Assembly (NCBI GenBank): GCA_022843955.1
Contig: JALHMQ010000006.1
Location: forward strand, 124,001-188,000
Direction: 5' to 3'
DNA from: Burkholderiaceae bacterium
Lineage (GTDB): Bacteria > Pseudomonadota > Gammaproteobacteria > Burkholderiales > Burkholderiaceae_F
Length of the DNA: 64,000 nt
Program-made: the position numbers and the translations under genes
Notes under the pieces: model-generated
What the model was told of the DNA's origin: nothing
Database searches by the model: none
What the model saw: the letters and a program-made list of their open reading frames with translations, nothing else
In this document: one piece after another, positions 17,527 through 26,061 of the stretch
How the letters are laid out: each line of letters starts with the position of its first letter
Position numbering within the stretch: position 1 is the stretch's first letter

Positions 17527-18465
17527 ATGACACAGCGCTTTGCTCTTCCGGTACGGATCGCGCAATTCGTGCGCATCGTGCTGCGGGCAGCGACCATCGG
17601 ACTCGCTGCCGGCCCGGCCGTCGCGCCTGCGCAGGACGCCGACGCGGTGGCACGGCTGCTGGCCGACAAATGCGTGCTGTGCCACCAGGGGGACGCCGCC
17701 CCCGGCGGCCTGCGTCTGGACTCGATCGACGCGCTGCTCAAGGGCAGCGCCAAGGGGCCGGTAGTCAAGCCCGGCGATGCGTCGGGCAGCGAACTTGTGC
17801 GGCGCATCCGTGGCCAGAGCCAGCCGCGCATGCCACTGACCGGACCGCCGTTCCTGTCCGACGCCGAGACCGCGCTGGTCGAGCGCTGGATCGTCGCCGG
17901 TGCCGCGCGCCCGGCGCTCGCGGCGACGGCCGCGCCGCCGCAGCCGGCTGCGCCGCGCGACCCGGCGGCTCCCGTGACCTTCGCCGATGTGCAACCGATC
18001 CTCGGCGCGCGCTGCGCCAAGTGTCACACCGACAACGGGCTGATGGGACCACCGCCCGAAGGCTATCGGCTCAACAACTATGCCAATGCGGTGTCGAGCC
18101 TGGACCGCGCCCGTATCGTTCCCGGCCAGCCGCGGGCAAGCGAACTGTGGCGCCGGATCCACGGCGTGTCGCAGCCGCGCATGCCTTTCGATGGACCGCC
18201 CTGGCTGGACGATGCGCAGGTCGCCTTGATTGAAGCCTGGATCGCCGCGGGCGCACGCGACGCGAGCGGCACGCCGATGCCGAACCCGGTCGGTGCGCGT
18301 GTGCGACTGCGCGGGGTGCTCACGGCACCCGACGCCGTGGATGGCGCCCGCTTCAAGCCGGGCGGCCGGATCGATCGTGGCGTCAGCGTGGGCAGCGCGG
18401 TGCAACTCGAGGCGACGGTCGACGCCGACGGCCGGCTGGTGGCGGTCAGGCTGCGGCGCCGCTAA
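17527..18465 (+). CDS. Exported two-CXXCH cytochrome c protein
   Basis: About 312 residues from ATG 17527 (ATG 17518 or GTG 17506 are also in frame). An N-terminal hydrophobic signal ends near VAPAQDA. Two similar units each hold one haem-binding CXXCH and a following GSELVRR/ASELWRR helix plus a PRMP methionine motif. The first reads CVLCHQGDAAPGGL and then QPRMPLTGPPFLSDAE; the second reads CAKCHTDNGLMGPPPEGY and then QPRMPFDGPPWLDDAQ. This is the planctomycete-type cytochrome c arrangement, and the parallel spacing shows internal duplication. The C-terminal 70 residues are a small beta-rich domain. It lies 67 bases after the secretion operon, so a link to it is possible but not shown. Confidence 0.8.
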   Translation: MTQRFALPVRIAQFVRIVLRAATIGLAAGPAVAPAQDADAVARLLADKCVLCHQGDAAPGGLRLDSIDALLKGSAKGPVVKPGDASGSELVRRIRGQSQPRMPLTGPPFLSDAETALVERWIVAGAARPALAATAAPPQPAAPRDPAAPVTFADVQPILGARCAKCHTDNGLMGPPPEGYRLNNYANAVSSLDRARIVPGQPRASELWRRIHGVSQPRMPFDGPPWLDDAQVALIEAWIAAGARDASGTPMPNPVGARVRLRGVLTAPDAVDGARFKPGGRIDRGVSVGSAVQLEATVDADGRLVAVRLRRR

Positions 18466-18509
18466 AGGCTGTGCTGCCGATGTTGGGTGTTGCGCCGGTC
18501 GCAAAAGCC

Positions 18510-18521
18510 GCCGCATGCGGC
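18510..18521. repeat. 12-base palindrome upstream of the small exported protein
   Basis: GCCGCATGCGGC is a perfect palindrome 45 bases after the cytochrome stop and 120 bases before the next start. It may form part of a terminator hairpin or an operator. No T-run follows. Confidence 0.3.
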
Positions 18522-18641
18522 AATTCGCCGCGTCCGCGCCCGTGGCGGCAGGGGTAGATTTCCCTTGCGCGCCACTCGCGCAACTACGTCACCGCTCAAA
18601 AGTTGACGGCAGGACAACCACTTCAGGGACGGAGAACTCGA

Positions 18642-18977
18642 ATGCTCAAAGCCAAACTTGCCGCGGCAGCCGCGGCACTGACGGTCAGTGCCACGCTGCT
18701 CGCAGCGCCGGCCTCGGCCAGCAACATCCAGTCGCTCGAGGGCATCGTTGCCCAGGAGATGTCGATCGAAGAGATGCAGGCAGTAACGGGTGAACTGAAC
18801 GCCTACGACATCGCGGCCGAACTGTCCGCCCTGTCGGCCAAGTACGCGACCAGCGCCCCGAGACTGTCGGCCTACTTCGCATCGCTTGCCGCCAAGACGC
18901 TCGTCAACGCCGATCGTCTCAACGCAGCCTTCAAGAAGCTGGGCGTCCTCACGGAGTGCAAGTCCTGCACCCCGTGA
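18642..18977 (+). CDS. Small exported protein with bacteriocin-leader-like motif and C-terminal CXXC
   Basis: A 111-residue protein with a good ribosome site (ACGGAG) before ATG 18642. A Sec-type signal peptide covers about 1-27 (cleavage near ASA-S). The mature N-terminus contains EMSIEEMQAVTGE (39-51), very like the double-glycine leaders of class II bacteriocins (LSxxEMxxVxGG), except that the usual second Gly is Glu. The rest is predicted helical and Ala/Ser/Leu-rich, ending with TECKSCTP, a CXXC pair. No known family was recognised. It is followed after 4 bases by a C39-like peptidase gene and then an outer-membrane barrel, which suggests it is the substrate they process or export. Confidence 0.65.
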   Translation: MLKAKLAAAAAALTVSATLLAAPASASNIQSLEGIVAQEMSIEEMQAVTGELNAYDIAAELSALSAKYATSAPRLSAYFASLAAKTLVNADRLNAAFKKLGVLTECKSCTP

Positions 18978-18981
18978 CGCG

Positions 18982-19755
18982 ATGAACCGATCGACGCGCG
19001 AGCCCTTGCGCGCGCGCGGCTTCAGGCTTCCGATCCGCGGTAGCGGCCTGTCCGCTACCGCGGTTTTCTTTGCGCTCCTCCTGGTGCCATGCGCTGCGCC
19101 CGCCCCGGCCCTGGCCCAAGCCGTCCTCGAACCGCAGCGCGAGCTGCGGGTGGCCTCGATGCGCGAGTTGCGCGACCGCGGCGTGGTGCGCCAGCAGCGC
19201 GACTACTCGTGCGGGGCCGCGGCCCTGGCCACCCTCCTCAGCTTCGGCCTGGGGGAAGCGACCACGGAAGAGAGCATCCTGCGCGCCGTGTTCGCCCCGC
19301 TGTCGGGCGACCAGCTGGTCGAACTGCAAAAGAACGGGCTGTCGCTGCGCCATTTGCAGGTCGTCGCCGCGCAGCGCGGCTTCAAGGCCCAGGGATTTCG
19401 ACTGCGCGCCGACCAGTTGTCGAAACTTCAGCGACCGGTGATCGTGTTCATCCGCCCCGGCGGCTATCGTCACTTCGCCGTGCTCAAGGGTGTGCGTGAC
19501 GGCCGTGCCTACCTCGCCGATCCGTCGCTGGGCAATCTTCGGATGCCGCTCACGCGGTTCGTCGAGCAGTGGGCCGATGCCGCCGATCCGGACGAGCGCG
19601 GCGTCATATTCACCGTCGAACGCGACGACGGCGCCTGGCCCGCCCGCTACGCGCTGCAGATCGACCACAGCCTGACGCCGCCGGTCGAGTCCGGGGCTGC
19701 CCTGCGACTCACGGACCCGACGTCGTCTGCCACACGATTCACACCGACCCGCTGA
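18982..19755 (+). CDS. Exported C39-like cysteine peptidase (FapD-like)
   Basis: A 257-residue protein with an N-terminal hydrophobic signal (about 22-46, ending ALAQA). The C39 peptidase features are visible: Gln72 with Cys77 in QQRDYSCGAAALATLLSFGL, His164 in GGYRHFAVLKGV and Asp180 in YLADPSLGNLRMPLTRF. C39 domains cleave double-glycine leaders when fused to ABC transporters. Here there is no transporter, and the protein should be periplasmic, as for FapD of the Pseudomonas functional-amyloid system. It begins 4 bases after the small exported protein and ends 3 bases before the barrel gene, so the three are one unit. Confidence 0.8.
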   Translation: MNRSTREPLRARGFRLPIRGSGLSATAVFFALLLVPCAAPAPALAQAVLEPQRELRVASMRELRDRGVVRQQRDYSCGAAALATLLSFGLGEATTEESILRAVFAPLSGDQLVELQKNGLSLRHLQVVAAQRGFKAQGFRLRADQLSKLQRPVIVFIRPGGYRHFAVLKGVRDGRAYLADPSLGNLRMPLTRFVEQWADAADPDERGVIFTVERDDGAWPARYALQIDHSLTPPVESGAALRLTDPTSSATRFTPTR

Positions 19756-19758
19756 CCC

Positions 19759-20961
19759 ATGAACCCTCTGCGTCAAACGCTTCAACCCAGCCCGCCCGCA
19801 GCCGCCAGCGGCGCGCTCGCCCGTCAGCGCACCCAGGCGCGGCCGCGCTCGGCGCCGCTGATCGCCGCACTGCTGATCTGGCTCGGCGCAAGCGGCGCGG
19901 TCGCCGCGCAGGACGAGATCCTCGATCTGACGCAGGCCGCGCAGCTGTTGCGCGTGCCGTCGACGGCAGTCGAGCAGATGGCACGTGCCGGGCGCCTGCC
20001 CGGCCGCGACATCGACGGCCAGTGGCGCTTCTCGCGCCGGGCGCTGATCGACTGGCTGGCCGGTTCGGGCGCGGTCAGTACGCCCCTGCCGATCGACGAC
20101 CTGGTGCGTACGAGCGGACGCCAGCAGCCGACCGGGTCGAGTGCGACCGCGATCGGCGAACAGCCTGCCACGCCGTCGGCCGAAGCGATCGCGCTGCGCG
20201 ACCAGGGCGGCCTGCTGCGCAAGGGCAGCGGCACCGTGGAACTCGGCTTCTCCTACGGGCGCAACGAAGATTCGCTCTACCCGGTCCTGCGCTCCGAGAC
20301 CACCACCACGGTCGCCAGCGCCGTGCTCCGCTACGTCCCGCGCGACGGCCTGCAGTTCGCGGCACGTCTGCCCTACGTCTGGCAGCGCTCCGACCGTTTC
20401 ATCGATACCAGCACGCTCACCGGCCCGGCGCAAAGCACGTCGCGCAGCGAAGGCCGCGGCGATGCCGGCGTGTCGCTCCTCGGTGAACTCGTGCGCGAGC
20501 GTTCCGGCTTACCCAACCTGCTGGTTTCGCTCAACGCGACGGCCGCCGCCGACAGCACCCGGAGCAGCGGGATGGGCGCCAGCGTCGTTGTCAGCAAGAG
20601 CGCCGATCCGGCGGTGCTGTTTGCCGGCGTCAGTTACCTGCACGCCCTGCAGAGCGAGCGCGTCGACGATCGCAACGGCATCGCGCGCAAGAATTTCGCT
20701 GTCACCCTGGGCCTCACCTATGCGCTGAACGATCTGGTGGCGCTGAACACGACGTTCGACGGTGTCTATCGCAACTACCGCACCGAGGCCACCGGCGCAC
20801 TTGCAGGCTCGCTGCCGCCCTCGCGCCAGGTCTATACGCTGCAGTTCGGCGCGACCTGGCTGCTGGCGCGCGGCTTGTTCATCGAGCCCGCCGTCGCCAT
20901 CCGCTTGGGAGGCGAGCGGCCAGACATGGCGTTCACGTTGAACCTGCCCTGGACCTTTTGA
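19759..20961 (+). CDS. Outer-membrane beta-barrel with N-terminal helix-turn-helix-like domain (FapF-like)
   Basis: A 400-residue protein. A long N-region precedes a signal-like hydrophobic stretch (about 32-50, ending AVAAQ). Residues 54-101 (ILDLTQAAQLLRVPSTAVEQ, then GRLPGRDIDGQWRFSRRALI) match the excisionase/MerR-like HTH_17 fold, which is odd for an exported protein. From about 145 the sequence becomes a beta-barrel with alternating strands (GTVELGFSYGRNEDSLYPVL to the terminal MAFTLNLPWTF, ending in Phe as outer-membrane proteins do). Such barrels resemble the MetA-pathway transporter family and FapF, the amyloid export pore, which also carries an N-terminal helical plug. It is the third gene of the triad. 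Confidence 0.75.
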   Translation: MNPLRQTLQPSPPAAASGALARQRTQARPRSAPLIAALLIWLGASGAVAAQDEILDLTQAAQLLRVPSTAVEQMARAGRLPGRDIDGQWRFSRRALIDWLAGSGAVSTPLPIDDLVRTSGRQQPTGSSATAIGEQPATPSAEAIALRDQGGLLRKGSGTVELGFSYGRNEDSLYPVLRSETTTTVASAVLRYVPRDGLQFAARLPYVWQRSDRFIDTSTLTGPAQSTSRSEGRGDAGVSLLGELVRERSGLPNLLVSLNATAAADSTRSSGMGASVVVSKSADPAVLFAGVSYLHALQSERVDDRNGIARKNFAVTLGLTYALNDLVALNTTFDGVYRNYRTEATGALAGSLPPSRQVYTLQFGATWLLARGLFIEPAVAIRLGGERPDMAFTLNLPWTF

Positions 20962-21301
20962 ACACAACCGCTGACTGCGCAGGCGCACGTTGGGGGCCAG
21001 GCCGATCGACCTGACCGATCCGCTTTGCCGAGAATGAGAAAAGCTAGAAAAGCACTGTGAACTGCATCGGGCGTCCCAAAACATGACGCATGCGGTGGAC
21101 CCCTGCGTCCATCCCGGTCCCGCTAATGCATCAGCACGCGCCTCGCACGACGAGCGCGTTGCCCTGAGTCAATTCGGGGCACTGCCATGGGATTACGTTC
21201 CACGGCAGACACCCGATTGGCAGCTCGATTGCCTAGGCATCGCACCTTTTTCCGCGCCCGGCGCCGGGCGTGGTCGATGTCCAACCGGATAGGAGATGGA
21301 C
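20962..21301. other. Intergenic region before the lipoprotein gene
   Basis: No convincing gene. A short frame at 21083-21292 has no recognisable feature. Its right part holds a 16-base palindrome (21255-21270, CGCCCGGCGCCGGGCG) about 30 bases before the start codon, and a ribosome site AGGAG at 21291-21295. Confidence 0.5.
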
Positions 21302-23248
21302 ATGCTTGATGTCTCACTGCCGCTGAAATCATTCCCCCGTCATCTGGCAGCGCTCGCGGCGCTCGCCTTGATCGCCGCGTGCGGCGGCGGCGAGGTGGCA
21401 GTCGAGCCGGTTGCCGGCGGTGATGTCCCGGCGCGCTCGCTCGACACCGGCACGGCAACCATCGGCTGGTCGAATACCCCGGGCGGCGTGGCCATCGCCG
21501 CTGACGCTGGCGAGAACATCTACACGGTGCGTTGGGATTACAACCCGGCCGGCGACATCTACCTCGCCAAGCGCAACGCCGCCGGCGCGCTGCAGTGGGA
21601 GGTGCGTCACGACAACACCGACACCACGCGCCATGAAGTGGCCACCTGGGTCGACACCGATGCCGCCGGCAATCTGTTCGTCAGCGGTACGGTGCGCTCC
21701 GGCTACTCGAGCCCGGTCAATGCCAACAGCCTGCTGATGAAGTACGCGCCGGACGGCCGCCAGTTGTGGCGGCGCGTGTATGACAGCAGCTTCGACGGTT
21801 CCTCCACGCGCAAGCTGCTGGTCGATGCCGAGGGCAATGCCTACGTGCTCGGCCTGGGCACCTCGCCGAGCAGCGGCCAGCGCACGACCGTGCGCAAGTT
21901 CGCACCGGACGGCACGCTGCTGTGGGCCTGGTTCGATCCGGTCGGCATCGGCGCGCCACTGAACATCAAGTGGAGCGCGGACGGTGCGCTGGTGATCAGT
22001 GCGCGCGCCATTTTCGGCAGCCTCAATGGCTACGCGCGCATCGACCGCGACGGTCGCACCGTCTGGACGCTGGCCACGATCAGCAGCCTGACCGCCGGCG
22101 ACATCGCCGGCGACGCCGCTGGCAACAGCTACCTGATCAACCAGAACTACGCGGGCGGCAGCAATGGCGGCAGCCTGCTGCGCAAGGTGAGCGCGGACAG
22201 CGCCACGTTGTGGGAGCGCAGCCATTCGATGGTCGGGTTGCGGGTCGAAGTCAGCCGCGACGGCGCCGCGGTCATCAGCGGCTACCCCAGCGCAAGCGCG
22301 TTCGGCGCCGCCTTCATGAAGTTCAGCAGCGCAGGCGCGCTGCTGTGGACCAATGCCGATGCCGACGGTCCGAGCGTCGCCCTGCTGGCGCATGCGCAGA
22401 TGCGGCTCGACGCGAACGACAACGCCTATCTTGCGGCGGCCAACATGTCGGAGATGGGCGTGACCCGCGTCAACGCCGACGGCAGTTCGGCCTGGACCGC
22501 GCTGATTCCGTTCGGCTACGCCTACGGGCTGGCATTCGGCGCCAGCGAGCGGGTCTACGTGGTCGGTGGCACGACGGCGCGCATCAACAGCCAGGGGGGC
22601 ACCACGGAGCCGCCGGCACCTTCACCCACGCCATCACCAACCCCGACGCCGACGCCAACGCCAACGCCAACGCCGACACCGACACCGACGCCGACACCAT
22701 CGCCTTCACCAACACCAACACCGACACCATCGCCATCGCCGACGCCGACGCCGACACCATCGCCGACACCATCGCCGACGCCAACACCAACGCCAACACC
22801 AACGCCGTCACCGTCACCAACGCCATCACCAACACCGACGCCGTCACCATCGCCGCCGCCGCCGCCGCCGTCGGCGCCGAGCGCCGACCTCAGCGTGGCG
22901 CTGACCGACTCGCCGGATCCGGTGCGCGCCTCCAGTCGGGTGGTGTATACGGCGACGGTGTTTAACCGCGGACCGTCGGTGGCCACACAGGTCAGCCTGA
23001 TCGCCCGCTTGCCGCAGGGTGCGAGCTTGCAGGGCGTGGCCGCTTCACAGGGGCGCTGCACCATCGGCACATCGACCAGTTGTGCCCTCGGCAGCATCGC
23101 CGCGGGTGGGCGGGCCACGGTCGTCATCACGGTCGGCACCCGTACGCGCGGCTTCATTGTGACCAGCGTCGAGGTCAGCGCGGCCGAGACCGATCCGGTC
23201 GCCTCGAACAACTCGGCCACCGAGGGAACGACTGTCTTGCGACGCTGA
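21302..23248 (+). CDS. Lipoprotein: beta-propeller repeats, Pro/Thr/Ser linker, DUF11-like domain
   Basis: A protein of about 648 residues. ATG 21302 is preferred because AGGAG lies 6 bases upstream; ATG 21296 overlaps that site. The lipobox is LIAAC (Cys about 27). Residues 45-430 are repeated beta units ([51 protein letters not shown]) like SBBP/PQQ-type propeller blades. A linker at about 437-525 is almost wholly Pro with Thr or Ser. The last 120 residues ([35 protein letters not shown]) are a DUF11-type immunoglobulin-like domain. This is a cell-surface protein of unknown ligand. It stands alone, convergent with the next operon. Confidence 0.75.
   Translation: MLDVSLPLKSFPRHLAALAALALIAACGGGEVAVEPVAGGDVPARSLDTGTATIGWSNTPGGVAIAADAGENIYTVRWDYNPAGDIYLAKRNAAGALQWEVRHDNTDTTRHEVATWVDTDAAGNLFVSGTVRSGYSSPVNANSLLMKYAPDGRQLWRRVYDSSFDGSSTRKLLVDAEGNAYVLGLGTSPSSGQRTTVRKFAPDGTLLWAWFDPVGIGAPLNIKWSADGALVISARAIFGSLNGYARIDRDGRTVWTLATISSLTAGDIAGDAAGNSYLINQNYAGGSNGGSLLRKVSADSATLWERSHSMVGLRVEVSRDGAAVISGYPSASAFGAAFMKFSSAGALLWTNADADGPSVALLAHAQMRLDANDNAYLAAANMSEMGVTRVNADGSSAWTALIPFGYAYGLAFGASERVYVVGGTTARINSQGGTTEPPAPSPTPSPTPTPTPTPTPTPTPTPTPTPSPSPTPTPTPSPSPTPTPTPSPTPSPTPTPTPTPTPSPSPTPSPTPTPSPSPPPPPPSAPSADLSVALTDSPDPVRASSRVVYTATVFNRGPSVATQVSLIARLPQGASLQGVAASQGRCTIGTSTSCALGSIAAGGRATVVITVGTRTRGFIVTSVEVSAAETDPVASNNSATEGTTVLRR
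22613..22868 (+). repeat. Low-complexity repeat coding (PT/PS)n
   Basis: A hexamer-like repeat (CC-N-ACN/TCN codons) encoding about 80 residues of alternating Pro and Thr or Ser. It is inside the lipoprotein gene. Codons vary at third positions, so the repeat has been kept at protein level and is not a fresh slippage product. It would be an extended, flexible spacer. Confidence 0.85.
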
Positions 23249-23298
23249 GCCTGCGCGCCACGAGTGCGACGCATGCCGGTTGCCGTCGCCCCTACGCG

Positions 23299-23317
23299 CC
23301 GTTGCCACAGGCAACGG
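23299..23317. terminator. Hairpin between convergent genes
   Basis: CCGTTGCC-ACA-GGCAACGG is a perfect 8-base stem with a 3-base loop, 51 bases after the lipoprotein stop and 164 bases from the end of the parvulin gene. No T-run follows, so Rho-independent action is uncertain. The rest of the gap (23400-23480) has several irregular copies of CAGGCG. Confidence 0.4.
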
Positions 23318-23480
23318 TTGCGACCCGAGGCGAACGGTTCTGAGGGGCGATGCCAACCGGGGCGATCATCCCGGGTGGCACCTTGGGCTTAGGCGACGGA
23401 AGCAGTCGCTGACTCAGGCGGCTGAAGCAGGCGACCGAAGCAGGCGAGGGGAATCAGGCGGGGGAATTCAGGCGGCCAAG

Positions 23481-24464
23481 TCAGTCGATCTGCGCAATGC
23501 GCTCGATGCGCGCCTCGGACTTCAGACGCGCCACCACCTCGCGTGCGGCCGCGGTGCGCTTGTCCGCCAGCAGCCGCGCACGGATCGATTCGGCGGCCTC
23601 TTCAAGCGAGCGGGTCGACGCTGGCGTCAACCCCTCCTGCCGGATCAGGTGAAAGCCGAACTGGGTGGGGACGACATCGGACACCTGACCCGGCTGCAGG
23701 GCGAACAGGGCTTCCTCGAACGGCTTGACGGTGCGTCCTCGCGGCACCTCGCCGAGGTCGCCGCCCGCCGCCGCCGAGTTGTCCTCCGAGTAGCGACGCG
23801 CCAGGTCGGCGAAGTCGGCACCGGCGCGCAGTTGCAGCACGAGCGCGTCGATCCGCTCGCGCGCAGCGGCCCGCACATCGGACGCCGCGCCCGGCGTGGC
23901 CTTGATCAGGATGTGCCGCGCGCGCACTGTCTCGGGCTGCTGATAGCGATGCAAATTGGCGCGGTAGAACGCAGCAACCTCGTCGTCACTGACCGGCGCC
24001 ACGTCGGACGAGCTGCGCAGCAGATACTTTGCCCCCATCAAATCCTGACGCACGTACTCGGCAAAGCTGCGCTCGTCGAAGCCGGCATGCGCCAGGCGGC
24101 GCGACCAGGCCGCGCGATCCTTGAGCTGTGCCTGCATCTGCGCGAGCGCCGCCTGCAGTTCGGCGTCGTCGACCGCCACGCTCCCGGCCTTGGCCGCCTG
24201 CCACAGGACATCGCGCTCGATCAACTGGTCGAGCGCTTCGCGCTTGAGCTTCTTGTACACGCGCGGGTGGATCATCGACGACACGTTGCGCCGCTGGTTC
24301 TTCAGGTAGTCCTCGAAGTGGCGTTCCAGGCGGAAGTTCGAGATCTCCACGCCGTTGACGCGCGCGGCCGCGCCCGGGATGTTCTGCGCCGCCACCGGGC
24401 CGGCGCCCAGTGCGGCCGTCAGCGCCAGCAGCAGACCGTTCAGGAGTCGACGTCGGCCGTGCAT
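23481..24464 (-). CDS. Parvulin-type peptidyl-prolyl cis-trans isomerase (exported)
   Basis: A 327-residue protein from ATG 24464 (MHGRRRLLNGLLLALTAALG). A signal peptide runs to about residue 27. The SurA-type N-terminal helices (ARVNGVEISNFRLERHFEDY, LIERDVLWQAAKAG) are followed by a parvulin domain (VRARHILIKATPGAASDVRA, FADLARRYSEDNSAAAGGDL, GEVPRGRTVKPFEEALFALQ, TQFGFHLIRQEG). It would help fold exported proteins in the periplasm. It is the last gene of the multicopper-oxidase operon, starting 5 bases after the preceding stop, so it may serve the giant oxidase. A peptidyl-prolyl isomerase gene is also part of the Leptothrix mof locus. Confidence 0.88.
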   Translation of the reverse strand: MHGRRRLLNGLLLALTAALGAGPVAAQNIPGAAARVNGVEISNFRLERHFEDYLKNQRRNVSSMIHPRVYKKLKREALDQLIERDVLWQAAKAGSVAVDDAELQAALAQMQAQLKDRAAWSRRLAHAGFDERSFAEYVRQDLMGAKYLLRSSSDVAPVSDDEVAAFYRANLHRYQQPETVRARHILIKATPGAASDVRAAARERIDALVLQLRAGADFADLARRYSEDNSAAAGGDLGEVPRGRTVKPFEEALFALQPGQVSDVVPTQFGFHLIRQEGLTPASTRSLEEAAESIRARLLADKRTAAAREVVARLKSEARIERIAQID

Positions 24465-24468
24465 GTGA

Positions 24469-26055
24469 TCACTCGATGCGGATGTAGCCGCTGGCCGGTC
24501 GCAGGCTGCGCGTGGCGGGGTCGACCGCGACCACGTAGCCGCCCATCGCGCCGATGCGCCGGGTGGGGCCATACGACAGCGGCGGCGTCACCGTGGTCTC
24601 GAAGCTGAACAGGTTCTCGAGTGCCCCGACCAGCTTGGCACGACTCAGGTCGCGGCCGGCGCGCTTCAATCCTTCTTCGAGCACCTGCATCGATGCATAG
24701 GCAGCCGCCTGCGCCGGCTGATGACGCGCGCCGAGACCGGCTTCGCGCTGAAACTCGGCGATGGCCGAGGCACCGGCGCGCGTGATGTCGGCCGGCTGGG
24801 TCGGGTAGGCCAGGAACACGCGGTCGCCAAACGTGTTCGGCAGGCCAACCGCCGCGCGCGCCACGCGCACGCCGGGTGCCAGCAGGTACGGGGTCCAGAT
24901 GGCGTCGCGCACATCGCCGCCGATCTGCTCGAGTTCGGCATCGGTCCCGAGGAACAGCACCACCTGGACGCCACTTTGCTGCAGGCGGGCAACCATGGCG
25001 CGTGCATGCAGGCGACCGACCGGGTAATGGACCGCAACCGAGCGTTTCCAGCCGCGCTCGCGGAACGCGTTGACCGCGGTCTCGCCCACCTGCCGCAGCT
25101 CCGCATCGTCCGGATGCACCACGGCCACCGCCGGATCGATCAGCTTCAATTGCTTGGTGGCGAACTCGGCCAGCACGCGCGCCTGCTCGGCCAGTCCGGG
25201 CAGCACGAAGAACGTGTAGCGGTTGACCTCCTGGGTGGTCTGGGTGCGCAACGTGACCGGGCCCACCACCGGCACGCGCAGGCGCTCGGCCAGCGCGCCG
25301 ACGTCCTGCTCCATGCCCGAGGTCAGCGGGCTGACCACGGCGAATACCTGCTGCTCGCCGAACAGCCGCTCGGCGTTCGTCAGTGTCGTGGCGCGGTCAT
25401 CGGTGTACTCGGCGATCACGAGGTCGATCTGCCGGCCGAACAGGCCGCCCTTGGCATTCAGCCCCTTGACGTGCGCCTGCAGCACCGCGCCCATCGCACT
25501 GCCGAGCCCCGCCAGCCGTCCGCTGCCGGGCAGCAGGGTGCCGATGCGCAGGCGATCCGCACTGATGCCCGGGTCGAAGTCGACTTCGATGCGCTTGAGG
25601 TAGGCGATCAGCGCGGCCATGTCGTCAAGCGAAATCAGGTAGCGCGGCATCGAGCTATCGAGCCGGTTGCCGGCCGGATCCTTGCCGTAGGTGAGCGCGT
25701 CGGCGAAGGTCTGCTCCGTGTAGGCCGGCAGCGTGCGGCCGTTGTCGCGTCGGTGGCCATAGGACTTGGCCAGATCGGTCCAGGTCACATTCGACGGCTT
25801 GACGCTGCCCTCGGGCCGGCCCAGGCCATCGGTGCCGTGGCAGTTGGCGCAGGGCAAGGTGGCGCCGTCGACCTGCAGGTCCTGCGCGACGATGGCGCGC
25901 AGCGGCTTGCCGGTCGGGCTGATGCCTTCCGTGTAGACCTTCTTGCCCGCCGCCTCGAGTGGCGTCAGCGGTGCACCCTGCGCCGCCGGCAGCAGCGCGC
26001 CCAGCAGCGTCGCGGCCAGCGCGCGCGCCCACCCTGACGCGCCGAGCGAGGCCAT
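24469..26055 (-). CDS. Cytochrome c domain fused to periplasmic ligand-binding (Leu/Ile/Val-type) domain
   Basis: A 528-residue exported protein. A signal peptide ends near residue 27. A monohaem cytochrome c domain covers about 30-160 (CANCHGTDGLGRPEG with Cys69, Cys72 and His73; likely axial Met in SSMPRYLISLDDMAALIAYL). A type I periplasmic-binding domain follows at about 165-500 (IGTLLPGSGRLAGLGSAMGA, KGLNAKGGLFGRQIDLVIAE, FAVVSPLTSGMEQDVGALAE, GVQVVLFLGTDAELEQIG). The binding part is of the branched-chain amino acid receptor class, normally fed to an ABC transporter; no transporter gene is nearby. The fusion suggests a redox protein that senses or binds a small ligand. Confidence 0.82.
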   Translation of the reverse strand: MASLGASGWARALAATLLGALLPAAQGAPLTPLEAAGKKVYTEGISPTGKPLRAIVAQDLQVDGATLPCANCHGTDGLGRPEGSVKPSNVTWTDLAKSYGHRRDNGRTLPAYTEQTFADALTYGKDPAGNRLDSSMPRYLISLDDMAALIAYLKRIEVDFDPGISADRLRIGTLLPGSGRLAGLGSAMGAVLQAHVKGLNAKGGLFGRQIDLVIAEYTDDRATTLTNAERLFGEQQVFAVVSPLTSGMEQDVGALAERLRVPVVGPVTLRTQTTQEVNRYTFFVLPGLAEQARVLAEFATKQLKLIDPAVAVVHPDDAELRQVGETAVNAFRERGWKRSVAVHYPVGRLHARAMVARLQQSGVQVVLFLGTDAELEQIGGDVRDAIWTPYLLAPGVRVARAAVGLPNTFGDRVFLAYPTQPADITRAGASAIAEFQREAGLGARHQPAQAAAYASMQVLEEGLKRAGRDLSRAKLVGALENLFSFETTVTPPLSYGPTRRIGAMGGYVVAVDPATRSLRPASGYIRIE

Positions 26056-26061
26056 GGCGGC

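Noticed and set aside
18540-18575. Possible sigma54 promoter (GGCAGGGG...CCCTTGC) before the small exported protein
   Set aside because: The spacing between the GG and GC elements does not fit the fixed -24/-12 distance.
21083-21292. 69-codon frame before the lipoprotein gene
   Set aside because: No ribosome site and no recognisable feature; it spans a palindrome and the likely promoter.
22613-22868. Repetitive DNA that could suggest a CRISPR or satellite array
   Set aside because: There are no spacers or fixed-length repeats; it encodes an in-frame Pro/Thr/Ser linker.
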